The notes beneath the pieces are model-generated. The model worked only from the letters and a program-made list of their open reading frames with translations, had not been told where the DNA came from and searched no databases. The position numbers were made by a program, and so were the translations under genes. This document shows, piece after piece, positions 41,755 to 54,720 of a DNA stretch of 64,000 bases. The stretch lies in assembly GCA_039881145.1 (NCBI GenBank), contig JAYKKI010000008.1:28936501-29000500 (forward strand). Reading direction: 5' to 3'. Every line of letters begins with the position of its first letter. Positions within the stretch are counted from its first letter, which is position 1. The DNA is from Druceiella hillmani (Eukaryota; Arthropoda; Insecta; Lepidoptera; Hepialidae).

Positions 41755-42409
41755 CGGAAGTATACTTTTTATGCTATTAAATCAACTTTTCCTGTTATGG
41801 TTTCACGTTTACTATCGAAACTCTGTCAGTTAGTTGACTGAAATATAATAGACTGAATAATAAAGAATAGCTAAATTATGCAATTTATACCTAAATATTA
41901 AACTCTCCCCTAGACCAAATTATAGAATAATAAACCGTAGTATAATCACACACTTTTTTGGTTTCAATCGAATGTTATTTTAATATAATAGTAACATCTA
42001 GCTTTAAAACTTTAACTAATCGATTCCAAAACATGTCGGTTAAACTCATCGGTTTTAACAATGTTATTGTGTCGTATGGGGATGCTAATGCCAAACACGG
42101 TTCTTTTCTGATTAAAAAATCGATCAAATTTTATATAAACAAAACACAAGAATAAACACAATATACTTACCAATTTCGGAACGGCTTCCGAGTTTAAAAT
42201 TTAAAAAATTCACTACGTTTTAATTTATTTTTAATCGAAAATATTAATTACCACTTCAAATATTTAATTGACACCATATAGTTATATTTGTTACTACACA
42301 AAACAAATTTATCTATATCTGTATTTAGTCTATTGCTACTGTTTTGTAGATTTACTTTACACTATCACTTAATCAAAACAACCATTCAACTCTAATGAAC
42401 GCACGGTGA
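41753..42409. other. No gene seen
   Basis: AT-rich flank of the GC-rich block. A 65-codon frame (41958-42155 +) is unrecognised. Confidence 0.5.
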
Positions 42410-42760
42410 TTAACTGCAGCTGCGTGTTAAAATCCAATTCGGAATTCACGGCGCGTTCAAAATTTCCCGTTTCGTACACCGATTGGTGTCGTTATCCGCT
42501 TTTCCGATTTGAGCGCGCTATCAAAGTGGTCGCAGAGCGAACGAGGGCGGGTCGTGCTGGCAGACGTCCGCTCGGCTCGACGGCTGGCGCTCTTCTGTGC
42601 TCGAGGTTTTAGTTTGCGCGGCGGAGTTGAACGCGATCCCCTCCCTCGGCTTGCCCTTCGCACGTTTCCTAATTTATTTGCACCCGCCGGTGGCTGTGGT
42701 AGCAGCGAGCGCGGATAGTACGGTGCGATTTTATTGTCTAGAAAAGGTGGTCCTCTTGGT
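42410..42760. promoter_or_regulatory. CpG-rich block: candidate promoter and/or first noncoding exon, strand unknown
   Basis: About 350 bp of strikingly GC- and CpG-rich sequence in an otherwise AT-rich window. It includes GCGCGTTCAA, TTTGAGCGCGCTATCAAAG, GCGAACGAGGGCGGG and GCGCGGCGGAG. A CAGCTG E-box lies at 42417-42422 and an ATTGG (inverted CCAAT) at 42482-42486. Frames stay open on both strands (125 codons at 42457-42834 minus; 69 and 68 codons plus), as expected from few stop codons in GC-rich DNA. None resembles a known protein. On the plus strand, CTTG|GTAAAG near 42759 could be a splice donor. Insect promoters and 5' UTR exons often show this contrast. A GC-rich repeat fragment is the alternative. 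Confidence 0.4.
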
Positions 42761-42786
42761 AAAGAGATCGAGCTGGATAAGAAGAA

Positions 42787-43345
42787 AAACCTGTCAAGTA
42801 TGAAAAGAACTCGCACTATGAGGGTTCTGTACACCTTTAAGTACTTACAAACATTTAAGGGTACATAGTATTTCTATTAAACTATTTAAAGCTATGAATT
42901 TTTCACAGCGTAAACATATCTATTATACTTTCCCACTACATTTTAATAGGAGTAAAAACACGGTGCATGTTTCAAAAATTATAAACTTCGGGTATAAGGG
43001 AGAAGGGGCGTGTTCTTTTTCGCATATTCATTTGAATATTTTTAAATATACGATTTAAAATCATGAAAAATTACTCTAAATATTTTTGTATATATACGGC
43101 ATAATACGACCTTTAGATGATATTCCATATGAAAAAAAATTTAAAAAGAATTTGAGTACTCCTTCTTTAGTTCTTATGACTATATAAAAATAGTTAGCTA
43201 ATGTTGGGATTAATAGAATGTATTGCTATGCCAAATTTTAAGTTCTTACGTCGCAGAGTTTCTGACAAAATCCTCGGTAACAGGCAGACACGTGAGTGAT
43301 CGTATAAATGTTTCGTTTTTCAGTTCAAGGTACGGGACCATAAAA
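42787..43345 (+). repeat. Dispersed repeat family A, near full length
   Basis: A degenerate head 'aaacctgtcaagtatg' ... 'actcgcactatgagggttctgta', then AT-rich middle, then a tail with 'gccaaattttaagttctta', 'cagagtttctgacaaaatcc', 'aggcagacacgtgagtgatcg' in part and 'ttcaaggtacgggacc'. It is parallel to 48090-48640 and to the tail at 62480-62590. It inserts just downstream of the GC-rich block. Confidence 0.75.
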
Positions 43346-43545
43346 ATTACAATTTTACTTTATTATTGGCCTTTTTATATATTCAATGACGCACGAAAAA
43401 AATACGTTGCCACTATTGTATTTTGTCCATCTTATTTCATCTCGAGTTTTGTTCCTTTCTTCTTTCTCTAATATTCCATCTCGACGTCAGACGCCTTTAT
43501 ATTATTTTATTTCTTTTTTAATAAAAATTCTCACGGCGATAATTT

Positions 43546-43547
<2 letters not shown>
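43346..43547. other. Spacer
   Basis: Nothing assigned. Confidence 0.5.

Positions 43548-43600
<53 letters not shown>
43548..43600. repeat. (TA)n microsatellite
   Basis: About 50 bp of TA. YIYIYI frames on both strands (43386-43682 +, 43502-43738 -) are artefacts. Confidence 0.97.
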
Positions 43601-44954
43601 TTGCACAACAGTTTCAATAAATGAATGTATGTTTATAAGACAGTCACGCATGAATTCAGAATATTGTTCCGGAAGGGTATGAAAATCTTTGTTTTCCAAA
43701 TTTTTATGTGGAACTATAACATAAAAAAAAGAAAGCAAAAAACGAAAGGTAGAATTGCGAATTATCCCTCAAAAATCTTTTATTTAGTGGAAATAAGAAG
43801 AGCTTCGGGAGGGGTCTGGACTACTTGGTCTCCTCTAAGCACCTGCCTGAAGACAGGTTTTAAAGGGTCGTTAGGTAATATAAAAAAGAGTAAAATCCAG
43901 TGGATACTTATTGGTGAAATTGCGACTTGAGCATTCGGTTATTTATTTATTAGAAGATTTCTATAATGATAGATCAATTTTACGTGATATTTTTTTATAA
44001 TTACTTAGATTTTCTAACATTTCGAGTATTCGTATTAGGGTCTCAAAAATATAACTTGTTTGTAATTATAACAGATAATAAATTAATATATTTATACCGA
44101 TTATTATCGGAGATAAGTTACAATTTATTATTCTCTATCGAGAGAAGTTCTAATTATCTTTTACTGCCTGTATCAACGCTTTCGAATACGTTATATCAAT
44201 ATTTATGGCAAACTAAATTTGTTGTTAATGAAAGGAAGATGTTTCGGTAAGCTGCGATTTTTATTTTTAGCAATATTCAGAAAGTGCTATACGTTTTACA
44301 GAATATTGACTAAAATAATCCTTCTGATCGCCGGACGCCGAGCAAATTCGGGTTGGGGATAACATTGAAATAAAATATTTAAATGCATAGTAACGCCATT
44401 CATTGATGATCAAATAATGGTTTTCGTTTTTCTCTATGGCATTTTTCTGGGATATAAATTGTCTAGTATATTAATTCGTCATATGACGTACATTTATAAC
44501 AAAGTCAGTAGCAATACGTACACGTTGAGTTGTAGATTTATAATGTTATAAACAAAGTACAATCATCGACGGTTATCTTCCATATCCGAACAACTAAAAA
44601 TATATATAAAACAGATAATTTATTCTTATCAAATCTATTATCTATGGAGTACTCACGGAGTACTTTTTTGATAATCGGCTGTTGATTTATAGATACATAA
44701 TATTTAATAATTTAACTTATTTTATATTAAAATGTTATTTTAATAAAGACTGTCTCATAAACATCTATTGTATGCTACGGGTTTTTCATTAAAATTTTCA
44801 TCAAAATGAAAAATAGCGTTTCAAAAGAAATGTTTAAAGATAAGCACGAATAACATTGCAATCTGTTTACATGTATGTAGTATGTAAGTACTTTCGTACG
44901 TACGTATTCATATACAAGCGTATGTACGTATTCATTCACGCTTATTATTTCTAT
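43601..44954. other. No gene seen (1.4 kb)
   Basis: Frames at 43625-43930 (+, 101 codons) and 43966-44250 (+, 94 codons) are open but contain no motif I recognise and have the composition of AT-rich chance frames. A small 'cctgcctgaagacagg' hairpin is at 43842-43857. Confidence 0.45.
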
Positions 44955-44965
44955 TGTAGTATTCT

Positions 44966-45175
44966 TTCTTTACCACGACCTAGGTTTTGTTGTATTACAA
45001 CATCTTCAGGTGGGTTATTAGCAAAGATCAAGCAAAGAGGAAGCATCTTTGCTAATAACCCACCTGAAGATGTTGTAATACAACGAAACCTAGGTCGTGG
45101 TAAAGAACTTAAAGAAAGTAGAAATAATACTACATCACGTAGTTTCATTTAATTGTGAATAATGAATTTCTACAA
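44966..45175. mobile_element. Palindromic element (family P), copy 2, 63-bp arms
   Basis: Arms 44966-45028 and 45045-45107 are complementary with a single mismatch and enclose a 16-base loop. Each arm carries TTCTTTACCACGACCTAGG and GTTGTATTACAACATCTTCA and ends GCAAAGAT. The right arm continues outward (45108-45175) into 'aagaaagtagaaataatact', 'catcacgtagtttcatttaa' and 'tgaatttctacaaaatt', the terminal part also seen in copies 1 and 3. The left outer part is mostly deleted. Because the DNA is a palindrome, both strands give the same frame (LPRPRF.CITTSSGGLLAKI). The frame is not conserved in copies 1 and 3, so it is unlikely to be a real protein. Confidence 0.88.
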
Positions 45176-46459
45176 AATTAAAGCCAAATATATTCGATAG
45201 AGAATTTTTATTTTGTAGTCATCACCGGAATGAACAAAACGATAAGTTTCTGAGTTTGCCCGCCCTTTTGTATTCCCGCCCTTATTTTAAACTGCCAATA
45301 AGTTTAAACCTATGTCCTATAAAAAATTAAGTTGACGGTAATTGGATAAATTGCAGGCTACTCGTTTTGGTCTATCGATATTACCTACTTTTTTAAATTA
45401 TAATCGAAAAATGATTTATTTAGGTAAAGGCAAAAACTTGAATTTTTGGCTTGCTAATTATTGCTGTATCACTGTTATTTCATTACAGTTATGAGGAGTT
45501 GCAAGAAGATGTGTTAAAGAAGGAATATTTTTTTGATTAAAGATAAATTTAATTTAAGTTTATTTTTAAATCATTACTAAAGGCTATTGTGATGAAAGTT
45601 CTGTCTTTTCTTCAGCCGCTTTTTATGATATTTTTAAGGCCTACTTTTGTTCGCGGCAACAGAGGGGCGATCGATTACATAGATTCGGATGTCGTAGTCA
45701 TAGTATTATTGATCTCTCTAGTTTATAGTTTCATGTAAATAATTACATATATCGGTAATTGTTTATAATATATCATTGTAAGAGTGGTTGTAATTTTCCA
45801 AATGTTACTTTTACATTTTGTATGTTTCATGTTTTAGTTATCACTAATAGTAGGTTTCTGAGTGTATAGTGATTCAAAGATATTTTTATAATGTTATGGA
45901 GGTTTTTTAACGTTCATATGTTCCTTTATTTATTCCATTAATTATTAAATTTTTTGTGTTACCGTGTATATTCCACATGGGTAAAATAGATATATGAAAG
46001 GGAAGATAATAGAGAAAAAGAATTACCTTGCTATAATTTTTTTTGGTGCTAGAATTTACTTTGTTTCATAGTTTAGAGAAAAAGCGTGGATGGAAGATAT
46101 TTTAATGTTGTTAATAGAGTTCATATTAAAAACAAGGAAATGTTGACAAAATTCTAGCATGATTAATGGATACTGCGTTCATTTATTTTGGTTTAATTAA
46201 TTTACGAGTAACTTGAAAATATACGTAATATAAAACCAAGGAGATATTTTGTTTATGGTTGTTTTAAATTTCAGTATCATACATAGGTCTCTGCATAGAT
46301 CTTTTTTATATACGAGCACAAATAGTTTTTTTTATAAACTAGCACTAGATTTGTAGTTTTACTTGTTTATTATTTCTTTATTTATTTCAATATTAGATGA
46401 AATGGTCACTTACATCGGTCATAACCAACGCATTAATGATGACCTTAGATAACATTGAC
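45176..46459. other. No gene seen (1.3 kb)
   Basis: AT-rich with no frame above about 60 codons and no element ends recognised. Confidence 0.5.
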
Positions 46460-46492
46460 ATGTTGATTACCACATTGAGTGGTAATCAACAT
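46460..46492. repeat. Perfect 14-bp hairpin with 5-base loop
   Basis: ATGTTGATTACCAC (46460-46473) pairs exactly with 46479-46492 around ATTGA. Confidence 0.92.
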
Positions 46493-47489
46493 AGATTCCA
46501 TTAAAGATAAATAGTTAAAATCCATTATTAATCATTTTGATGAATATGGCGGTTACAGCGTATTAGGTGTAACCTTTAGAAGAGTTATGTGTATTTATTT
46601 TATCAATTCCACATATTCGCATAAATAGAACTGCAATCCGTGTGTATGAAATAAATCGATTTTTATGTCATTCAATATACATAGATGATAGCAATGAAGA
46701 CGTTACGTTCAAGGATAAGCCACCCTTCACTTAAGTTAGCCTTGTCGACGAAGCAAAGGGGAAAAGTGCATCCAAGGATGAACCAAGTAAGCATCGTACA
46801 CGATGCAATTCTTCTGCGCGAGTGTACGAAGTAATTATTTGCTGATATTTGAAAAGCTTTTTCCTTAATATTATCTATAATTTTGAAACATAACGTTAAG
46901 CACAATTATTTACTCGATTCATATTGTTTCACTTGTGTCGATATAAATTATGATATTATTTGATTAATTATGCAATTAATTATGCAACTTACAGTTTGTA
47001 GTCTAGGTATAAAATAAACAATTATGTGTTAACAGAATTTAAAACATGCATTAAAATTATTGGTAAAAAGGGAATTTCCTTCCTTTAGCAATGTACTCTA
47101 CTTACTATTTGGCAGATGAATATGTCGTATGCTTCTTTCATAATTTAATTTTCTGTTCAAGAAACTTTCCCGAAGTGTTCTGAAGTGTTCCAGAGCACCT
47201 TAATTACTGTTGAATCTGCGGTAATGCAGATACACCAGTATGCTTCCAAGAGTTAAATAAGAAAAAAAAGGAAAAGAAATCTCAATACAAAGAAAAATAA
47301 TTAAATGTTCGAGTTAGATTAATAATTACCATAATTATACCAGATTTATTTTTCTGAAACATTGAGACGAACAAGGCAACAAATCATTAAAAAACTAATT
47401 TTAAATTTTAGTTGTAATTTACAACTGTTTGAAAGACGGCACAGCCAAGCTGCTAATACACCTTTTGCCTGAAACGAAAATCTGTGTAT
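46493..47489. other. No gene seen (1.0 kb)
   Basis: A 77-codon minus-strand frame (46672-46905) is unrecognised. A small tandem 'cgaagtgttctgaagtgttc' lies at 47172-47191. Confidence 0.5.
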
Positions 47490-48645
47490 GTTTATATATA
47501 TTCGATAACGCTGCAATAAAATTTTATTGTTTTATTTTCTTATTGGACTCGTAAATCGCTAATCGCCGCGCATCCCACGTCGCTCTACGCTTTCACTCTA
47601 CGCCATTCGTAGAACAACAAATCAAATTACTTTAATTGTGTTGCAGGGTTTAAAATTAAGAGAATACTCTAATCGGATATGTTTTCCTTTGGAAAATAAG
47701 TAATCTTATAATGCGTAATCCGTTAATCCGTGCAATAACGTGCAATCCACTTTTTAAAAAATTGAATTTTAATTTTTTTTTCTGTGGTAGTGTAGTTTAA
47801 CCTAAGTTTTTATTTTTGAGTTTATTTATTTTTATTTATTTTTATATATTTATTTTTATTTATATATAAACGGTATGTTGGAAATGGATATAGTAAACAT
47901 TTAAATATATATTTTCTTTAAACGCTACTATGTGTACATATATTCTTCGATAAAGCTGCAATAAAATGTGTTTGGTTTATTTTATTACTAGACTCGTAAA
48001 GCATAAATCGCCACACACCCATTACGCCCATGTAAATCATTAATGGCTATAAATAAATAAAAAAAACTAGACATTTATAAAAAAACTGTCAAGTACGAGT
48101 GCAACTCGTACTACGAGGGTTCCGTATTTAGGAATTTATAAATATTTAATGATAAATAATATTCTTATTAAACTATTTACAAAATTTTAATATTTTGTAA
48201 CGAAAATATATAGTTTAGTATATCTTTAGCTGGTGCGTATTTTAAAAAAAAACATTTTTTATTGTGATGTAACTATAAATTAACGATTTTAGGATCTTTT
48301 ACTCTGATTGTGTTGTGAAACCTTCATTCTCACCAAATTTCATGATTCTGGGTCAACGGAAAGTACCATATTGGTTTTGATTTACTTGCAAGTTTAAAAA
48401 ATTGAGGCGTAAATGACTGTATTTTTAAGTTTTTTTTTTGCGTTGACTTAGAAGCTTGATTTTTTTGCAGTTCTAAAGAACCGTAGATTTAATACCGTAG
48501 ACCGTAGGTTTAATATTAATTTCAATTTGATACCTCCACGCGTTCCTGAGAAAAAGAGTCTTGACATACAGATAGACGGATAACGAAGTAATTCTACAAG
48601 GGTTCCTTTTTTTTGCTTTTGAGGTATGGAACCCGAAAAATTACC
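47490..48645 (+). repeat. Family A repeat block: module copies followed by a near full-length member
   Basis: 'gcaataaaattttattgttt' with 'cgctctacg' (47513-47600) and a second module at 47950-48060 match the 37195 and 37459 modules. From 48090 a complete-looking member follows. Its head is CTGTCAAGTACGAGTGCAAC, then 'tactacgagggttccgta'. Its middle has 'accaaatttcatgattctgg' and 'gtcaacggaaagtacc'. Its tail has 'cttgacatacagatagacgg' and 'ttttgaggtatggaacccg'. It is noncoding. This is the best reference copy in the window for the tail. Confidence 0.78.
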
Positions 48646-49331
<686 letters not shown>

Positions 49332-49386
49332 TCATGAACTTGGTAAAATTACTCGTGCGGTAAATTTGGCACGTACCTTACATTTT

Positions 49387-49442
49387 ATTTATTTAATATT
49401 TTAATATAACATACGTACGTTATATTAAAATATTAAATAAAT
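49387..49442. repeat. Perfect 24-bp inverted repeat with 8-base spacer
   Basis: The arm at 49387-49410 (starts ATTTATTTAATA, ends TTAATATAAC) is exactly complementary to 49419-49442 around ATACGTAC. It is entirely AT-rich apart from the centre. Confidence 0.93.
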
Positions 49443-49786
49443 ACGATGTTCAAAGAATACTTTCTTAATTTACCACTTATTTACAATAAAGTAAAACATC
49501 TTTAAAGGTTGTGTTCGATAAAAGAAAAATAAATAAAAATTTTCCAAGTATTAATTTTTTTTCTAAAGCATTCCTTTCATGTATCCTTGGAAATGATTCT
49601 GAAATGGATATTGCGGGGTTCTTTTGAGACGCTGCGCAGTTTCGCTAGTGAATTTATATTTACGTGTTCATTCGAACGCCGTTCAAGGTTAGTTGAATAC
49701 ATAGTCTGTGGAAAGTTCTGTCTTCTCAAGTTTACTCTTGATCAATAAGTATGTTGTTCATGAGCAAATTGTTGTCATATTAGATG
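49443..49786. other. No gene seen
   Basis: Unique-looking, nothing assigned. Confidence 0.5.
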
Positions 49787-49880
49787 TAGTAATGTGTAAG
49801 GTTCCGTGATCAAATAAAAGATTCAGATAATATCGTTGTGTCCTATGCTCCATGTGTCCGACCATCTGTCACTGCTTCAA
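49787..49880 (-). repeat. Dispersed repeat family A, tail only, minus strand
   Basis: The complement reads 'gaagcagtgacagatggtcggacacatgg' in part (GTGACAGATGGTCGGACACA) and ends TTTATTTGATCACGGAACC. It matches the tail at 62518-62545 and the GGAACC-type end. Confidence 0.6.
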
Positions 49881-50749
49881 ATGTTTTAGATTGGTACCCT
49901 TAACATTTTACGAGTAGAATAATAATACATAGCAAAAAATTAACAATTATTTTTTAACTTGTCTCTATGCACACGTAAAGTGGGTGAAATTCAGTTGACT
50001 ATCTTCAGACATATTTTTCTAAACGGAATTGTGATTATTTTCATCATTTTCCATTTTCAAACGTGGATTTGAAAACAAATTAAAAAATGGTAGATACAGA
50101 ATTTGAAATGTACCTGATTGAAATATTCAATTAAAACGATTTTTTATATATCAACAATTTCAAGAGATATGGCACCATACATGACCCTAATTCATATGTA
50201 TTCCGACCGGTTACATGGGCGGTTTCTTCCTCCGAGTAATTGCATTTATTTATTATTAAAAGCCAGCGGAATGCTGTCGAAACGTGTTTCAGTTATATGT
50301 ATTTTTGAAATAAACTACATAGTCATTCTAGTATATATGGTTTTGCGCCAAAGCTTTACAGCGTGAACTAAAGTTGCCTTAGTAGGCATTTTACTTTGAA
50401 ATTAAAGTTTTCAGACAACCTAAATAATAAATGTTGAACTGCTCTTCTCAACAGAGGTTTCACAGCGGGTAATATTATTTTCAAACATTGTCTTTAACTG
50501 TAATTAGCTTGAGTTCAGTTCTAAACTTTACTATGTAATTTCTTCACCGAGATATTTTCTTCTAGACTTTGTCCAAGTTTATTAAGTTTGTAGAAAACAA
50601 TTTGTAAAAGTTGGTAACCAGAAATTGTTTGATATTTATTATGAAACATAATTGAATTAAATTATTTAATTTTAATAATTCAATGATTTTATACGTAAAA
50701 TGAACATAAATTATAAAATATTTGTTGAATATATTCTGCGTTAATTTTG
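49881..50749. other. No gene seen
   Basis: An 82-codon frame (50118-50366 +) is unrecognised. AT-rich otherwise. Confidence 0.5.
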
Positions 50750-50821
50750 TAGAAATTCATTATTCACAATTAAATGAAACTATGTGATGTAGTATTATCT
50801 ACTTTCTTTAAGTTCTTTAAA
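50750..50821 (+). mobile_element. Palindromic element (family P), copy 3, single end
   Basis: 'tgtagaaattcattattcac', 'aattaaatgaaactatgtga', 'tgtagtattatctactttct' and 'ttaagttcttt' match the outer part of copy 2 in reverse and stop where copy 2 continues into its palindromic core. It is a solo end. The reading frame after MKL.DVVL is shifted relative to copy 2. Confidence 0.75.
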
Positions 50822-52108
50822 TAAATATTTATACTAAGTTACAGTTGCATCCTTTCAGAAAAAATGTATTTCAAAGTGTCTCAAAGTTATAATTTGTGGT
50901 AATCTTTAATAATTAAACTTTTCAACATAAATAATATTTAAGATATTTTGCTATGTTAGACGGGTATATGAGAACAAATAACTTTTCCATTACAAATCTT
51001 CACAAAGTATTTCATTAATATAATTGAATAGAACCCAAAAACCATTGAAACCTGCGTAGGCTAAGTGGATAATTTCTAATACTTCCTAAAATTCTTAGTC
51101 CTTATATGAATGTTCCTTCTTTGTTTATGCCGCCCAATTATAGGCTTTATGTTGAGTTTCATTAATAGAAATGCAATGCTCATATATAAATCGAAAGTCA
51201 TCTTAAAACTCACACTTCTCCAACCATATTCCCTAATTCCCCTTCTTATTCTGTTTCCTTCATACTTCATCAATTGAACTTTTCCTACTTACATGTGAAT
51301 TTAAGCCATTTTATGAAAATTACGTTTATTAAATTTTTGTTGATTTATTTGATTACCGCATTATAGACTAAAAGGTCCTTTCTTTAAAATCAATTCAAAA
51401 AAACATTTAATTTTCGCATTACGACCGCAGCAAAATTTAAATAAATACACTTCTTTCTTATCGTTATCAACTTTTAAATAAATACTTTTCTTTCTATTGT
51501 AATTATATATAACTTTATACTCTACATAATTATATATTAAAGAAAAATATTTTAAAATAACCCTCTACTTTAAAAAACACGTTCAATTACAACTTAACGT
51601 CCGTAGATCCTAAAAACCATACAAGGATTTCGTTCAAACAGAAACTAAATTTATGCCTATACATTCATTTATTATGAAACATAATTGAAGATAATTTTCA
51701 TCCCAGTGAATTGTGTATAGGTAATATACATTTTTTATTAATGTTTTCGTTTGGTAAATAACAATTATGTTGAACCTAAAGTAAAAACAGAACAAAAATA
51801 TTAATATTCCACTTTTTATAATACTAATTACTTTGGAAAATTAAAAAGAGTTGCCATAAAAATAAATGGGTATTAGACATAAATAATTATTCTATTGTGG
51901 AATAAAAAGAAAAACTCCGGAAGAAAAATTGTGCTCCACTCCGGAAGAGAAACTCTGGAAAAAAATACATTATTGTACTTATTGGGATTAGAGTTTATTG
52001 TAATGTTGACTAATGGACAGTTTGACTAACAGGTTGATTATAGATACGGTTTGATTATAAGGAAAGTGAAAAACCTCTTCAATCGGATATCACACGGATA
52101 AGATTCCG
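50822..52108. other. No gene seen (1.3 kb)
   Basis: AT-rich. A local tandem of 'aataaatacacttctttctt' and 'aataaatacttttctttcta' is at about 51441-51497, and another of 'actccggaagaaaaat' is at 51916-51950. Confidence 0.5.
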
Positions 52109-52260
52109 GAGTTGTGACGTCATGCTAAGGAAAAATGAATATTATGTGAATGACAAATAGAACAAAAACACAAGTAAACAAAATAATACAGAATATACTA
52201 TGAATCATTTAGTATTAGCTGAGTGATTTAATACTGTGTTATTTAATGAATGTTACTTAC
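52109..52260 (+). repeat. Direct repeat pair, copy 1
   Basis: GAGTTGTGACGTCATGCTAA and the following roughly 140 bp recur at 54721-54863 in the same orientation, with few differences and one short deletion. Both close with 'gtgttatttaatgaatgtta'. Confidence 0.85.
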
Positions 52261-54720
52261 TAACTAACGACGACTTATTAGTCATAGAATCAATATGAAG
52301 TAACAATCATTGTCATTAATATCATGTGATGTAACCATTCCTCACACGCTCTCGTAGTTTAAAAATTTGAAAGATACTTATAAAAATATGAGAAAAAATA
52401 ATACTATTTCAACATATTGTTGGCAGAATTATTTTTTTAAATTAATAACGTGTACCACCATATGCGATAAGTAGATAAAATTTTAATATCCATTTCATTG
52501 TATATCACAGACGACAGAGTCATAAAAATATTTATATGGATTGATCCACAGATGACATTATATGTCAGTGTATAGAATTACCGCTCAGTATTTCATCTAT
52601 CTATAAAAAACGGTTTTATTCCAATAAAATTCATAAATGCTTTTTCATTACGGAATTTTGAAAATTACAATACTTAAGTTTGCTTACGAAAATTAACATA
52701 AAACACTAAATTTAGTAGGTCCTACGACTAAGGCATAATATTCAAAAATCCGTCTTGTTATTTTCTTTCAAGTAGGTTTGGAGTTAATTCGGTAAGGTCA
52801 ACAACTCCCTATCTAGTCAGTAGACGGTATCCTTGTTTTTAAAAACGGTTTTAGGTGTAAACAAATCACATAATCATATTTCGAATTAAATATGAATATG
52901 TGGTACAAAAAAAAGAATAGGACTTATCTAGATCCTAAAATTATCGCCTGGAATATTTTTATGAAACGTATGAGAAAAAATTAATACAAGAAATGTTTTT
53001 TCTCGCAATTTTTTATGATAAAACCCGTAATAACATATGTTGAGGTACACATTTCTTATCGCTAGTTCGTTTAGTCACCAAGGAATTAAGATCTAACCCA
53101 ATGCAAAGTTACAAGAAAGATCTGCTATTCCTCCTATATCTCCTGTAAATACTAACACTTCTGTCATCACGTATGGATGAAAAAAGTGGTTTTTATCTGT
53201 AATTTGTTTATTATAATATTGCTCTTAATAATATATGTTAAGATACACATTTATTGTCATTAATTTATTAGTCACCAACGAATTACAATTTTAAGCAATT
53301 CAAAGTAATAAGCAAGATCTGCTTTTTCTGTGGCTCTAGTTATCATATTTTTTTTAATTACTTTACATTTTTCCATAACTTTATTATCTGCAAATAATTA
53401 TAAATATTTTTATAATTATTTTTTTGCTGATAACAAAGTTGGGGGTGGGTTGTCTTCCTTCATAACCATATACGTATTGGATTAAATTTTCAGATATTAC
53501 CAAACCACTTTCTATGAATAATCTTTTAATGTAAATTTTGTTACATTTTGGAACAAATTTAATCCTGACATCCGAAATCCATTATGAGTTAATGTTTTCA
53601 AAGTCACTAATTATTTAGTAAAATGTACAGCAAATATACGTTACTTTTATAATTTTCACAGATACTTTATTAGTCTTCCTCAAAATTAACCTTTCAAAAC
53701 GTAGTGTTTTGTGCGAGGGGAAAAGATTGCTCATATATTAAAAAGTTCATCTGATACATACATGTATTCGTAATATGAAAATTAGCATTCGCAGAAAGTT
53801 ATCATCAATATTATTTTCAAAACCATTGAAATTTTTTTGCGATTGCTAACATTTTCATATTGTGAATACTTTATACTTTTGTAACAATAAATATAAGTTT
53901 CTGTAACAAAGTATTCGTTAGGTCATTAGTATATATTGGAAATATTCTACAAAAACAGACAGACATCTGCAAACGAAAGTAAAAAATATATCAAACTCTT
54001 ATAGCAGCCTTAACTTAATACTTTCGGTGCGATATCTGAAAGCTCCTTCGCTAAGCATTTTGCATTTGAGTACTCGTCTAAATGTGCATTAAGAGTATTT
54101 GAAGAAAGCTCGTAAAGTGCAAGTCATCCATTTCACGTGATTTCAGTTTTTTACTTTTTACCTAACGATCTGTAATGAAATGGATAATTTCTATTCAGTT
54201 TATGTCAGTAAAATGGTCATTGTTTTTTATACAAATTTGTTGTAAGTATTTATGTCGATTGTGATTAAATTAAAAGGAGATTGTTGCAGTATTTGTCGTC
54301 AGGTAAATTTTAAGTTTGTTTTGTTTTGTGTTTGTTTGTTTGTTAGGTAAATTTTAAGTTTGTAAGTTAAATTTTGGTAAATATCTAATATATGCTAAAA
54401 TATATATAATATATATATATATATATAATATAATGAAAAACATGATTTTTCACCTAAAAACACCGTTTTACGTGAAGAAGTTTTATTTGTTTTTCACAGA
54501 AACAATGAAAGCGTTGCTTTGATAACTCTCAGATCGCTTCTGTCAAAATTAGTTTAGAAAGCTTACGTGACGAGAATTATGCCGTTATCTATATTAATTA
54601 CGATTAAAAAAACAACATCAAAAAGTATACAATTTTGTTTAGCCAAGGATAAAAATTATTGCTGTTTATTACTAAAATAAAATATAATCAAATTTTTACG
54701 CATTGCTTTTCACATATTGG
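52261..54720. other. DNA between the direct repeats; contains a 198-bp duplication
   Basis: No coding frame of note. Two diverged copies of a unit start at 53028 ('taataacatatgttgaggta') and 53226 ('taataatatatgttaagata'), 198 bp apart. They share 'tacacattt.tt.tc', 'ttagtcacca.cgaatta' and 'aagatctgct.tt'. A short (TA)n lies at 54400-54430. There is no primer-binding site or polypurine tract at the repeat borders. Confidence 0.6.

Noticed and set aside
42457..42834. 125-codon minus-strand frame as an arginine- and proline-rich protein
   Set aside because: It lies in the CpG-rich block where stops are rare on both strands; competing plus-strand frames are also open and none resembles a known family.
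43625..43930. 101-codon plus-strand frame
   Set aside because: Starts inside a sequence just after (TA)n, lysine-rich by composition, no recognised motif.
44856..45152. Small genes on both strands at 44856-45152 (+) and 44951-45148 (-)
   Set aside because: The DNA is a palindrome, so both strands repeat the same peptide; the frame is broken in the other two family copies.
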